From positions 8,072,398 to 8,136,397 of the forward strand of contig OW051469.1 in the NCBI GenBank assembly GCA_932521025.1: 64,000 bases of DNA, in the 5' to 3' direction. The number at the start of each line of letters is the position of its first letter. Position 1 is the first letter of the stretch. The position numbers and the translations under genes are program-made. This DNA is from Oscheius onirici. Taxonomy: Eukaryota > Nematoda > Chromadorea > Rhabditida > Rhabditidae. Shown piece after piece: positions 45,801 to 58,738 of the stretch. The notes below the pieces were generated by a model. The model ran no database searches. It saw only the letters and a list, made by a program, of their open reading frames with translations, and was not told where the DNA came from.

Positions 45801-46985
45801 AGGAGAAACCCAAAAAAGGGGGCAAAGAGTCTTACTTGAATAGCTTTCAGTAGCATTGGAATGAGAGAAGCTCGATTTTATTTCGTAAAGGTCACGAGCG
45901 AGAGAAGCTTTTTTGTGTGGGAGAGATGTTTGCTAGCTCCACGTTCACTAGAAAAAAATGGCTGCGCCAACGCTGTAAAAAATGGCTGCGGCTTGTTCCG
46001 CCTCTCTTTCTGCGGTTCCAGAATTTTTTTCTTCTTTTTTTTGCATGAGTCTTTTTCATTCATCGGAATGACCACGAGAACAGTGTTCTACTTTTTATCA
46101 TGTCCTTGGTTTACAACATAGACGAAAGAAGTCAAGGCGGGGCGCCCGTGCTGCTGGACATGGCAAAAACCAAAGGCGCGCAGACAGGCAAAAACTACAG
46201 TGTTAAAGGCCAGCTGAAGAGGGACAAGCGCTCTCCGCCGACCCCCTGGGCGGAGCCAAGAAACGACCGGACGCCCGATAATGACCCAACCTTTGTACGG
46301 TAGGTAAACGACTCATAAAAGTTCCGAATTAAGCCCTTCTTTTAGAGGAGGTAGAAGTAGTTTTTTAGGAGTTTACAGTCTCGAATAGGTCATGCCACAA
46401 TTTGCTTAATTCTCGGACTGTAACGCAATTTAAGTTCCGGTGTTACAAGTTTTACTCACAGCATTTTGTCATTTAACAAGCTTGTATAAAAAGGTTCAGA
46501 AACTAATTATGTGTATTTAGGTTTCTGTTTCACAACAAGTAAAATTTCAAGCGATCAGTAATTCAATGCAAAGGACTTGAAATCAGGAAAACGTGGTGGG
46601 ACCCTTAACTTATATTTCGAAATGGAGTTCTCATCCAGGACTTCAACTAAAAAACTACTAAAATAAATCTTCGTTAGCCTAATAAGTCACAATAGTTTTA
46701 TCAGTATCTGTTATAGATTCGGAATGTTGAAACTTCAGAAGTTAAGGGTGGAGGAAAAACCGAATGAGTCAAAAGATTGGTTCAATGGAAAACAAGGAAA
46801 AAGTTATCAGTCCTTCTTTTTCTTGGAAAAAATCTTTTCCGGTCAACCCTAAACAAAAAAAAAGAAAAATGAAGGACACTTGGAAGATGGATGGCTCACA
46901 AGGCAAACAATGTTTTGAAATATGTACCTACCGTCTTCACTAGCTGGTTTTCACAGTCACTCGTTTCATGCTCCTCATCTTCCAT
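42866..46985 (-). CDS. lin-29: LIN-29, short (B-type) form from an internal first exon, 327 aa
   Basis: Inside the 9.5-kb intron before the zinc fingers, 46932-46985 encodes ATG plus 17 acidic codons ([18 protein letters not shown]). It ends with a GTAGGT donor at phase 0, exactly compatible with the exon at 45275. The predicted product keeps all five fingers and the C-terminus but lacks the ~188-residue N-terminal region. C. elegans lin-29 makes a long A and a short B isoform of this type. The sequence just above 46985 should hold the separate promoter. The start exon is inferred; the rest is shared with the long form. Confidence 0.75.
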
Positions 46986-49900
46986 TATGACTAGGTCAAC
47001 TGTGTTGCAAAATAGGGCGAAAAGAAGTGCCAACCGGGCGCAGAGGTGTTTTTGATAAAGACACCGACTTTTTGGAGCTGTTAGTGATAAGAAAAAACGA
47101 CTTTGACTGACTAGTGAAATGGAGCTACAATATAAAAATTGCTACAGAAAAAGTCGTTTATGATTCTGTGAAGAGCTTTAGAAAATACAGTGATCTTAAA
47201 GCAGGAGTTTTTTACAGGCTGAATACAGTATCGAAGAGAGTGTTCGTGTCGGGACCGTATGAGTCTCACCGATTCCAAAAAGTGACTTTTGTCAGGCTAT
47301 CTTTACAGTTATTAACACCGTCCAAACTCTTTACTCCTTGGTTATTGCTCCAAGTTATCGCACTTTTTTTTGCCCAGGCATTTTTTGCGACCACCTCAGA
47401 ATCACTTATCAGTCACAAAGCCCCCAAAAAAATGGTGCCTGGTACGGCAAGAAAAAACTGCTGACCCCGGTGTTTTTTTTCCAAGTGCCATCCCGTGCCA
47501 CTTTTTCAGCCAATTGATCTCGCCTTTTTTCTCCGAACAAAAATCAGTCGCACCCGAATGTTCGGATCGATTTTTCCGACTGGAGAGAGGGGTGGGGAGG
47601 AAGTGTCGCAGGCGTTTTTTGCGCAGCTCGCGCGCCGATGGTAGGGTCGCCATTTTTCAGTCAGACTGGGGGAACGACATCGATTCGACTTTTTTAAGCA
47701 TTAAGATCAGTTGAAAACAAAGATGTGAAGACCACCCTCAAAGGCAGGATGAGCAAGGTATGACTGAGACGAAAAAGAACGTTTAGAGTCGTTTTTTGGA
47801 TGGCCAAGGGCCGAGGCGGAAAAGATAAGAATGGAACAGTTTCTCGTTTTGAGCATGCCGAAAGTAGTCTGATCTGTTCGGATTTGGGCAAAAAATGTTT
47901 GGTAAAAAGAACTGCCAAAATGGGACAGGAGGCTCAAAAAGCAAGAGGACCGTGAAAGAATCTGAATACAAGAAAACGAAAAAACTTGAGATATGTCTCA
48001 CACGTGGTGATTTATAAAATGGCATCTGTCGGAGTTTAGACTCAAAAGAGAATGCGTAAGAAGGGTAGTTGTTGAAAACAGGCTATCAGACTTCAGATAA
48101 GCTATTTTTTTTACAAACAAAAAAGAGAATCAATAAGTTATCTACAGTTATAGTTTGTTCATCTGTCCGTTGCGTCCATATTTTGGACGGAAAGCCCCAA
48201 AAAAGTATATAATGCTCGTGAGAGCATGAAAAAGAGAAAAGGGGTATAAAGTAGGTCAAGGTCACTTAAAAAATTTGACCAAGAATGAAGAAAAAAATGG
48301 AAACACGGTCAATTACTCAAAACGAAAAAATTATTCAAAACGGAAAGTTCTCCGAAGAGAATAAGTTTGCGTCCAGTACATGTTTCTCACTACTTTTCTA
48401 GTGTTTTTACCTCGATCATCTGTTCTGCTATCCACACAGCAGCAGTGGGAATTGGAAACCGTGGATGGAAGGTGGGGACAGGTCTTTTTTGGTCCTCTGA
48501 ATGGCCGGTCGCTGCTGGGGATAGCCCACCGGGTTACGGTAGGGTGAGAGAGACTGAAGGAACGGGAACCGGTTCTATTCGTCGGCGCCGTTTTACATCT
48601 CTGTCACTCTCTGACTCTCTCTCTCTCTCTCAGCTATGTGAAACTGTGAGGCAAGATGGTCTGGGAGAGAGAAGGACGAAAACGCAATTATGCAGTAGCC
48701 AGGTTCTTGGGGGTCGGCTTTTTTGGAACTAATAGAAACACGTTTTTCACGTCCACTATCTACTGGATTTTCTGATCTTTTTCTAAGAAACAAACAGAAT
48801 TCTAAATTTTGTTTGCAGCAAAACAAAATCATATTTGTCAAAGTTATTCGGTATATGTTTACCACAAGGTTCAAGAAATACCCGTTTTGGGTAGGTCACC
48901 TGTACTCGATTTGTCAATCCCGAACTAGTCAAACCGTCACAACAAATTCAGTCGCTAGCGGAATTCAATATCCGCTTTTTCTCACCTGTACGGTGGCAGT
49001 CTAAATATGATTTTTTTATAATAGCCTCTCACGCTCTGTTCAGATTCGAGATTCAGTTCTCTCGAGCTCAGTATATCGATTTCTGGACTGAGTTTGTGTA
49101 TGTATGATTGGACCGGGAGAAAAAAACGACTGCCGATTGGCAGCAGGCGTCAGGATCAAAGAACGACAGGGAAGTGATTCCCGCGATTTTGATAGAGTCA
49201 TTCGCCAACTGGATTAGTATGTCGCTTTCATATTTAGAAATCTCTAATTGGGTTACTGGAGAATGGTTACAGTGCGCAAGAAAGTTACAGCAAAGCGCAG
49301 ATCATGAGACAAAGGGCTGATACTGGCAAAGGTTTTTTTTTGGGGAACAGCGAAAAAAAAGGAAAGATAAGAGAAATGTTGCACCCAACTAAACATCGTA
49401 GACGTCAATTCTCTGAGTTATCTAGTCGAAGAAAGCAAATCGTAGCAACTTTTAAAATCTTTTTTCACACTTGCGCATAATATACAATAGACATTTTTTG
49501 AATCACAGTTACTTCGCTATGGGAAGGCGTGTTTTTCAGTTTCTTTAAAGATGTTCAAGAATCGAAAAAGTTTGTTTCTAGTTCAAAAAGATTGCGAACT
49601 CTCTTGCCACCCAAGAGTTTACCAGCTAAGCGGTTCCGGGAAGAACAGTCAGCAAAGTTAAGCTAAAAAGTGTCTGAGCGATGTCGGATAATCGTTTTTA
49701 TGCGGAAAGAACTACTCTTTAGGTTGGAACTTCCAAAAGCCTTGTGAGATTACGGTAGGACTCACAACATGAAAAGGCGGAAAAAGAAATGTGTAAGACA
49801 GTACCTGCTCAATCTGCTGAAGTACAGTCATTCACAGAAGAATATATGGCTCTAGCTTCTCTCTAGAATTGGTGTTCGTCTTCGAAGTGCAGAGCAACGA

Positions 49901-52900
49901 GGAACATAGTAATTAGACCTCCACGCGCGGGGCGGCGGGAGGAACAACAGCAGTCGCGGCGGCCGTGGTTGGGGGAAAGTGCAAAAATTATCCACCCGGC
50001 GCCCTGGGGAGAGAGGAGAAAAAAACGGCTGCAATCGATGAAAAAGGGCAGTGTGAGGCTAAAAAGGGAGGAGAAAGGAGGCAAAGAGACGAACGAACGC
50101 TTGTGAATCATTGCCTTCCTGGTCTTCCCCCGAAACCGGGTGACGACAGAGGAAGTGAGCTCTTTTGAAATTTTTCGAAAATGAAAAATTTAGTATCTGT
50201 AGCCCAAGATAGGCTCCCCAAGTCTTTGTGTCATCTTGCAAATTTACAGCTTTCGATCTGCTCAAATACTTTTTTGAATAGCAGATATCCAGAAAATAAA
50301 TTTTTCAGGAATTCATAATAGACCTACGCTACGGTATATACGTTTGATCATTAAAGCTAAAGAAAGCTCCAAACTATGCAGAACCTGCTTTAGAAAAAAG
50401 AGTGACGGAAAAAATGGAATATCTTGCTCCAAGGATCAACCGGATCAGAGGAGATTTTCTATCAAAACCTTAGTGCATCTGCAGAGAATCTTTTGCTCTT
50501 ACGAATGACTACCAGCTCAGAGAACTTACAATAAGATGCAGCAGATTGTCGGCAGTTATCATATCGACGGTTATAAAAAAATAAAATAGTTTTTCGAGTC
50601 ACATGCGTCATGCCTAGTTTTTCTCTGGCTTGGGTTTCGTAATTTTTCGATGAAAGCTCATGCAAAAATCCGAGCTCATGTTTTGAATGAATTGTAGAAG
50701 AGGAATACAAAAAATAAGCTACGACCGAATAAAAAATAGCCAGATTTTTCCAAATATCCCTGAACCTCGAATGAAGAATTAGAACGTTCTAGGTACGTGA
50801 CATATTCCTTCGCCAAGCATTGCCCTCGAAAGAATCCAGAAACCTACCGTATTCCATTAAGCGATGCGGGTGGCGATGCAATTGAATGTTCCGCATGAGA
50901 GCGTGGGAAAAGAAAATAATAACCAAATAGGGTTCAGGAGGTATTCCCGGACAACGTCTCGGACAGACAACCCTATATTAAATGGTGGTCGAGACGCGAT
51001 GGCCAAGAGGGGGGCAGAAGCGATAAAAAACGCACGTGAAAAAAATCGGTCGGCGGCGTTCTCCGGGCAGGATTTTTTCAGTTCTGTGACCCCATTCCAC
51101 ACTTTTTTTGCACTTTGTTGCCTCTCTCTCCCCTTGTGTCCGGTGATGGCTCTGGACTAGCCCCGGGTGTGCCGGCCAGCGCCAGGTCTTTTTTTCGTCA
51201 CACAGCACACATGGGGGGCGGGCCCCCCTCTCTTTCGAACGGCCGTTCCCTTTTTTTCAAAACGGGGTCAGCAGAGGCAAAAAGGCGGGGGATGTGCACT
51301 TTTTGCCAGCTGCCGTTTACAGCGCGGGAGGGCCAGCAAAAAGTACGAATTGGGAAGGAAAACAATGGCCACTACAGGAGGCTTACAGTCCGTGATTGGA
51401 CAGACGGGAGGCTGATTTATTGGGAAAGTCAGAAGGAAACAAACTACCTCTCTGTCATAGAGAATGCCCATAGTTTGTTCCTCAAAGAGTCCTCTGGGCT
51501 CATCTTTTTTTCCTATTTTTGGGAAGCTTCGCAGCAGTCTTCTTCCCCTCAAGTTCATTGTCCTCCGGTGTTCTTTTCTGCTGTTTACTTTCGTTTTCGC
51601 GTTCGCGCGCACACTTTCTCCTAACGGCTGCAACAGACAGTCATTTTTTGAGGTCAACGTGTGCGCGAGCGAGACGAATTGGAACGGACGAAATGGCCTC
51701 CAGGGCGGTCAAGCCGGACGCAGCCATTTTTTGAGGCCACGGGGGAGACAATGAACAGACATTTTTTGAAGGGAGGGATTGGCGCCAGAAGGATGTTAAA
51801 TTGTCAAAAATTAAGTAGACAGCTTTCTAAACTAGCAAGCTTCTTATCCATTTTTAGGCGGCATAAACTAAGTTTGTTCCTAAATGTACTTTGATTATAC
51901 TACGGACCCTCTTAACGTTTTTTTGCTTCCCACACTGCTGCTCCTTTAATCACCCATCGATTTGCAACTTGGGAGGTCCGCCGTCTCGTTTTTTATAAAG
52001 AAGGAACGGCTCTTCAAGGGAAGTCGAAGCAGCGCTGCCCCCTGGGAATCAAACATCAAAAACTTCTGGAAGAATTTTCGAGTAACTTGGAAGAACAAAG
52101 TCGAAATAGATAACACTCGTGGAAACAAGGAAATGACGTAGATCCATTAGTCTTTGAATATGTCTCTTAATTTGATTAGGAAATGATTTTCTCGTCCGCT
52201 CTCGGATAGTCCACCTGCCCACCAAATTTTTATTTTCTCTAGATTTTTGGAAGGCTTTGATGTTCAGCAAGCTTGCAGCTTTTGATCCGCCTTACAGCTT
52301 TGCAGAACAACACGAAGTTCAAAAATAGCTTCTAATGTGGATCAGATAAAAAGCATAGCATTTCTACCTGATTCAATCAAAAAATGTTTGTTGCGTTTTC
52401 TTTGGATCCACCATGGATTTCAAGCCTCTGATCTGCTTTGTATCTAGTTTCGAAACTACTCGAAAGGTCGAAACAGGAACAGCTGTACTTTACGAAAACT
52501 GGAGACATGTGTCCCTCTTGGAAGTCCTGCAGAAGACAAACAGCACTTTTACAGAAATTGGCTGCAACAATTTGATCGCTTTAATAGTACCCTCTAAATT
52601 GACTAATTCATCAGACTCAATGGTCAGACTGGCAACATTTACGACTTTTTAAAGAAGAGACATCGTTCTCGAATTACATTTCCCCTTCCTCATAAACATT
52701 GCATTGTTGCCTCCGAAAAAGTGCATTGGGGAGGGAGAGAAAAGTACAAGAGTCAACCTCAACGCAACAGGCGTTTTTTGCAGGAAGGGCGCGGCGAAAA
52801 AAGTGCAAAAGTGAAAGGAGGATGAGAGGGAGGGCAGTGGAAAAAAACGGGTCACAGGGGCAATAAGGTGAATGATGGCGAAAAACATGTGGCCAGGAAG

Positions 52901-55900
52901 GAAGGGGAGCTGGACAAAGAGTCATGATTCGAATTCGGATTGATGACCCTTCAGGACAGGGACGCTTCATTTTTTAGATGTGCGCTTAACTTTCTGACAG
53001 CTGAAAACTTTTGCGATTTTTTAACAAGGGAAGTCCAGTTAAGATTGCACGTTCCTCACAACCAGTTCTTGTAAAGGGCCAACAAGAGCCAGAAATCCTC
53101 AGAATAGACAAACAGGTCCAAATTAGGAATATTGTCGCTTTTTGAGAAAGCATCAGAAACGAAGTATAGGAAAAATACAGACTGGAATAGGTGAAATTTA
53201 TCACGGAGAAAAAAATCTCGGCCACATCATTCTCCAATCCCATGGAAAAGAGCGATTAACGTAAAGAGTAAGGAAAAGGGGAATTTTTTTTTCGTAGGAT
53301 TTGGTAAAATGGCTGGTAAGAGTTAAATTACCCCCACTAGAAGTCACGAACCTCGGCCATGAGCTCTTCCTAGCCCTCTCTCTGTGATACCCTTCTCTCC
53401 AAAAAGCCGGAAATAATGTTGCTGTTTCTTTTGTACAGGAGCTGTGGCAGTTGGTTTAGAACTTGGAAAAGTGCGTCGGGGAAGGGAGTATTTGAGCCCA
53501 GTGTTGACTTTCAAAGCGATCGAGGTGGCGCATAGCCATGGTGCCCCAGGAACGGATCAGAGCCAAGGGCTCTGGGATTTTAACCGTATTTTTCCGGAAT
53601 CTTGTCTTTTGGAAGTTTTGATAGACTTCTTTTGTAATAAGCTCAAAAATCTACTTTTCTAAGGACTTCTGGCTGTCTAGAGTTCTGACCGAAATTCCTA
53701 GTAACGCTCCCCAAAAAGGAAATTGTATGATGCGATGTCGACTTCTTTTCCCGGTTCAAAAATCGGACTCTCTCCCAGTGTATAGCTTTTGTTTGATCAG
53801 GACTTTTTTGTCAGTGTCGGGGGGAGTCCTCTCGAGTCACAAAAAGGACGGGAGAGGCCGAGAGACTGGAGGATAACAATAGAGAGCAGAGTGCCCGCAG
53901 GGCCCCCCACCACCAGCGAACGCCGTTCTTCGCGTCAGAGCAGCCATTTTTTCGCTTTGTGAAAAGGGAGGGAGCCATGGAGGCTATTAGCCGGGGTCCA
54001 TAAACGAGGGCAATGTTGCTCTATGAATTTTTTGACAGTCCGCCACAGCGTCATTGGGCACTCGAGAAGGAGGCTAGGATAGAGAGAGATCCTACTGCTT
54101 TTCATCGGAAAATTCCTGACGAACTTCAATGTTTCCGGGCTAGGAGTTCGAATCTTTCGCTATTTTTCCCATATCGAACCTTACTGACATTGCTCGAAAA
54201 AAGTAAAATCTAAAGTAGAAAAGGAAGTTTTCTCCATAGAAAAACAGATTCCCAAAAAGTCAGAGTATTCGTGACAGTACCTAGTGGCTTTCACCGATAT
54301 GGTGAACTTTTAGGAAAAGTGACAAATTTTTGCTCATCTGATTCGAATGATTGTCATCATACTGTAATTTTATGGCCATCCATTGTCCTAATATGGAATT
54401 CACAGGGTAAGACCAGTCAAGACAAACATGACTGACCGTATGGAATACAAATCTTCGGAACGAAAACAACAACCTTTTTTTTTATTTAGCGCATTTTTTG
54501 TTCCCGATAACTTGAACGTCACGTAGCAAAAGTCTGTGAATTATCGGACAGGGAAATTCTAATACTTATCGATACCCTAGAGCGTCTGCAGTTTACTCAC
54601 AGTCTGTTCAAGAATCAGCCTATTCCCCAAGTTCAAAATTCGCCAGACTCTGACGTTTCTTGCTCTACTCTAAGTACCAGTTATCTCATTTTTGACCTCG
54701 CTCATCAAAATTATAGAGTCTGTTCATTCTCTCTTCCCATATCTTTGAACTTCCGCTTTTTCTAATCCCCAAAATCTGTATAGACCAGATTACAAGAGCT
54801 GAACTTACCGGAGGGAGGCGACCAAACTGGGAGAGCATCGGGTATTGGGCCAAGGAGTTGTTGTGGAAGGAGAAGAGATCTGGAACTTTTTCTTTAACAT
54901 TTTCATAAAAAGTTCTAAAAAAAAGATCTGCCCAAAGATCAGTGTTACGAGCCTGGAGATTAGCCGATTTGGGAAGCTGATAAGACTACGATATTCGTAC
55001 AAAAAGTTCCAGATGTCTTTCACGTGTGTTCCATAAAAGAGAGAAAGTTTACCTTGTTGGTTAAAGGTGGGAAAAGAAGGTACATCGACAGCGGCTGCCT
55101 GCTGGAGAGCAGCATTGAGATTCGGAATCTGGTTGTGGTTGGATGCACTGTTGCTCAGCAGAGAGGGAGTCTGGAATGTAGGGATATTGATCTTGGGTGA
55201 TTCTACTGCTTGTTACAGTTAAACTAATATTTCTACCGTATCCTTTAAGAATGGGAGTGACTGACTATGTCCTACAGTGAGTTGTTTCCAGGAGCTTTTT
55301 CAGAAAACCGGTTTTTGCAAATTGTTCAGCAAAATAGCAAGACAAATCAAAAGCTCCAACTTTGCAGAAAATTGTAAGAAAGGAAAAGCAAAACTTAAAT
55401 CCAAAAGAATATCGCAAAGTTATTACGAATGCGTATCAAGTACGCCACGGAGATGTCTGTTCTTCCTTCGACAAGAAATATGCTAAAAATTTCATGTTGG
55501 CGAAGACCGGCAAAATTTCTAGGAGAGGCGCACACATGACCACTTTTAGGATAAGCACGGGTTACTGTAAATTGGTCTTGAAGTACAATAAAGTAGTCTT
55601 GAAGTAGTATGCAGGTTACTGTAGCTATGGGACGACCAGACCAGATCAGGCCTGGAACTGTAAGTCTGGGCCCACCAGTTCCCAAATCTTGGAAGTTGCA
55701 ATGTTTAGCGCTCAACCTAAAACTGAACCAGAAATGGTCAGAAGTTGACGGCTCTGAGCCTTTTGTTAACCTCGCTCCTCTAAAAAGTCCTCCCTAAAAA
55801 GTACTAGGTACCTAATACCTTCCTTGGATTCCCCGATGAACAGTCCGCTCATGACCATCTGCCTACTGCAGGTGTCCCCCGACCTGACTCATTTCTTCTC

Positions 55901-57970
55901 AGGTGTGGTAACATTACGAAAAAAGGGTAAACTTGCCAGACTTTTTCCCCGAACGGCAATGCAAGAAGCGGCCATTAGACTGTCGCTCTGACGATTGGCA
56001 AGACTAACATTTGAACCGTTAAGGAAGAGCTCAAATTAGTGGCTTGGCGGGATGAACTCTTCGTCAATGGCTGGGGTACTTTACAAAGGTCGAAGCGATT
56101 AGGCTGCCACAAATGATATGGGGGAGAGAAAAATGGTCGAAATCGTCATAAAAGAGAAGTGTACTTTGGGCAGACAAGAAACTGCATGAAAGGATTACAA
56201 TCCCATGAAACTCGTTGACTTTGATAGTCTGTTTTCAAATACAACTGTCAAGCGACTCACAGCTCGAGCAACCCAAAATTATCATAAAAATTTTAACATA
56301 CAACAGATTGGAAGAAATATCAGTTTGACTTGACTTGATCCTACAAATTGTTCATTGAAGGGGTCCTGCCAAGAAAATCCCGTCAGATTATCTTACGTTT
56401 TTTTCTCATACCGGTCCCCCACATAGTACTGGATTTCGGTAATGATATTTTTGTAAAAAAAAAGTGGAAGCTGTCAAGGACATACTGTAGTTTTTGTAGC
56501 TTAAAATGTCTTTGGTTCTCTCGTCTGCTCACAATATTTTTTTGCTATATGAGTCAAGTCTGACTGACCATCGTTTGTGAGAGTCTGGCAAGGGATTGAA
56601 TCGGTCAGACAGCAAAGGGATAATATCACCGATACTATATAGATCGCAGTCGAAGCGTTCTCGGAATTTGCACTTACGGGTTACGGTATCTCTTTCAACC
56701 TCTTTGTACCGATACCGTAATCTGCACTTTTGAATGAGTAGACTGATACCTAAACTACTTTGTATAGTTCGCAGTTTCTGCCCAGTTACAGTACTCTTCC
56801 CATTTTACTAACCTGAGTGTTCAAATTTCCATTCTGACTCTGCTGACTGCCGTCAGAAGAAGAATCCGTTGAACGGGACTGGGAACGAGCTGAAAGTGTT
56901 ACTGAACTTGGAACAGGTCGGAAAGAACCTGAATCGTTGTTGTTGAGACCATTTGGTCCGAATCCGTTGGTATGAGGATCCGGAGGAACAAGAGATGGAA
57001 AATTTGCATCTGAACATTTTCGATCAGTCCAGCTAAATTCGAAAAGTTTACCAAGCGCAGGAGCTTGCATGTTGAATGGACGGACGCAGTTGTTCGCGTC
57101 TCCAAAAGTCACATCAAACTAAAAAGTTTGACTATTATTCCATAGCTGCTCCCCCCTCCCGTTTCCAGATTCTCTCCTAATGAGAATACACTTTTCGTAC
57201 ACTACCGTACTGCTCATTAGCCTGCGGTAAGTAAGAGACTTCTTCCGAGTCGCCTGACTTCTCCTAATGACTGAATCAGAGAGTTTCGCTCCCGTCGCCC
57301 CATCTCTCTCGCTCCCGTCGCGTGCGCGTCATAGACAGATTGTACTTTGAGGACAGAATAAGATACCCTTTGCATGGATGATGTCGAGTTCCGGGAAAGA
57401 GAGTATTTGGGAATCGGGACAGAGAGATAGAAACTGAAAACCTAACCTTACAAAGTCTTGCAAGCATGACGTGCCCTCCAGGAAAAGAAGAAACCTTTTT
57501 CCAAGGACTGATGATGGGATTTTTGACTCCTACCGCTGAATTCAGGAGTAGAAGAGGCTTATTGGCCGGATTAGAAGCCCCTTTAGATGGACTTGGATTC
57601 ACCTTTCATTTGGGGCAAAAAAATAAGAGGAGAGGTCACACTACGCCATAGTACACCCCCTTTGAGCACATTCTGGGAACAGAATTTCATCTGGACTAAT
57701 CTTGGGACAACAGTCCTTTAAAGTGTTCACACTTACGACACTTGGCCGCCACATCTGTCGAAGAGACTGTTGAAAATGAGACTAGAGGCCCCAGCTGGTT
57801 TAAAAACTTTTTAAGGACAGCCCAGCTGCACTCTGCCCCAAGTAGACCGCCTACAGTACCTGATGATCCATTTTGAACTGGTAGTGTTGGTGATGGCTAG
57901 GGTGCTCGTGACCAGACATCATAACAAGACGAGAGTCGACTAACTGGACTGATAGCGGCTCTGTACTCAT
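42866..57970 (-). CDS. lin-29: LIN-29 zinc-finger transcription factor, long (A-type) form, 497 aa
   Basis: Exons in order are 57860-57970, 57052-57118, 56813-57009, 55053-55170, 54809-54879, 45204-45275, 44894-44992, 44021-44083, 43705-43878, 43460-43667, 43224-43377 and 42866-43025. All phases match and give 497 aa. Five C2H2 fingers are encoded: [69 protein letters not shown] and [17 protein letters not shown]. This is the LIN-29/rotund/ZNF362-384 array. The N-terminal region is His/Gln/Ser/Asn-rich; the C-terminus is Pro/Ala-rich and ends KPPAAY. LIN-29 is the last heterochronic regulator in C. elegans, driving the larval-to-adult switch in hypodermis. The first exon ([14 protein letters not shown]) is chosen by phase and composition; another first exon candidate exists at 58.7 kb. 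Confidence 0.9.
45276..54808 (-). other. Large lin-29 intron (9.5 kb)
   Basis: Apart from the internal first exon (46932-46985), no coding exon is supported. Several G/C-rich blocks (49.9-50.1 kb, 51.1-51.8 kb, 52.7-52.9 kb and 53.8-54.0 kb) stand out from A/T-rich surroundings and are candidates for regulatory DNA. They carry repeated A6-tract motifs of the type AAAAAATGGCTGC. Short frames in these blocks have no splice or phase support. Confidence 0.6.
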
Positions 57971-58500
57971 TAGAGCTAACAAGTCATCTCCCTAGAGGCT
58001 ATCCCTCGTGATAAGAACGAGGTGGCAAGAAATATGGCTTACCGGGAAGAAGCTACTGTTCATTAGGACTGAGGTCTGGTAATTGAAAAGGAGAGAGAGA
58101 GAGGGAGATTTCGTTGGGGGTAAGTGCAGCTGGCCGAGAAGAAAGAAGAATGCAGCTGGGGACAGACAGTCCCCAAATCGGGGAACATATTCCATGACAA
58201 TTTAGGTTCGACACGGATCTTTTGTCCAAACTCATCAGCGGTATCTTTTTAAGAGTGAAATCTTTTTTTAGCGCGCGCAACGGCGACTCAAAGAGGCGCC
58301 GACTCTATTGACTCTAGAAACACCTGTCGCTACCGTAATCTTTTTCCGGAAAGCGTTTCAGCCGAGAACGGGAACCTCGTGTTAAAAGAGACCGATTCAA
58401 AGTTCCTGGGTGGTTCAACTACCTATTGTCGCGGGTACTGGTCACGGGCTGATTCACACTTTCGGCATTTCTTTGGAAGTTGAGAGGAACGAGTTCAAAT

Positions 58501-58660
58501 CTGACACTCCTGCCTATCAGTCTCTCTGATTTTCTGTCTCTGTCAACTGTCCCTCTGTCTCTCAATGAGCTTTTTTGTTTTTCTGTCCCTCAGTCCCCCT
58601 CCATCTTTGGGTCTCTGACCCTCTCTGTGTTTCCCTAACTTTATGTCTGTCTCTGAAAAA
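58501..58660 (+). repeat. TCTCTGTC pyrimidine tract
   Basis: About 160 bp of degenerate tctctgtctctg / ctgtccctc repeats immediately downstream (in the minus sense) of the exon candidate at 58.7 kb. Similar shorter tracts are scattered through introns elsewhere in the window. Confidence 0.6.
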
Positions 58661-58672
58661 ATAGAAACCTAC

Positions 58673-58738
58673 CCAATAGTCCGGCACATACCACATTTTC
58701 TCAAGAGCTTCAAAGCAGTGAAGAGCTTGATTGTCCAT
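58673..58738 (-). CDS. lin-29: Candidate alternative first exon of lin-29
   Basis: ATG followed by 21 codons (MDNQALHCFEALEKMWYVPDYW) ends with GTAGGT at phase 0. It could join directly to the exon at 57118 (also phase 0), replacing the 37-codon exon at 57860-57970. Alternatively, a donor 4 nt further on (GTTTCT) would allow it to join upstream of that exon in frame. The frame is protein-like, but I cannot verify that it belongs to lin-29. Confidence 0.45.

Noticed and set aside
49852-51760. Several 60-170-codon frames in G/C-rich blocks of the lin-29 intron
   Set aside because: They overlap on both strands, have no phase-compatible splice sites into lin-29, and show no recognisable domain. 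More likely regulatory DNA.
56640-56730. Short inverted repeat TTACGGTATC / GATACCGTAA as a transposon
   Set aside because: The repeats are about 10-12 bp only, with no target duplication and no longer arms.
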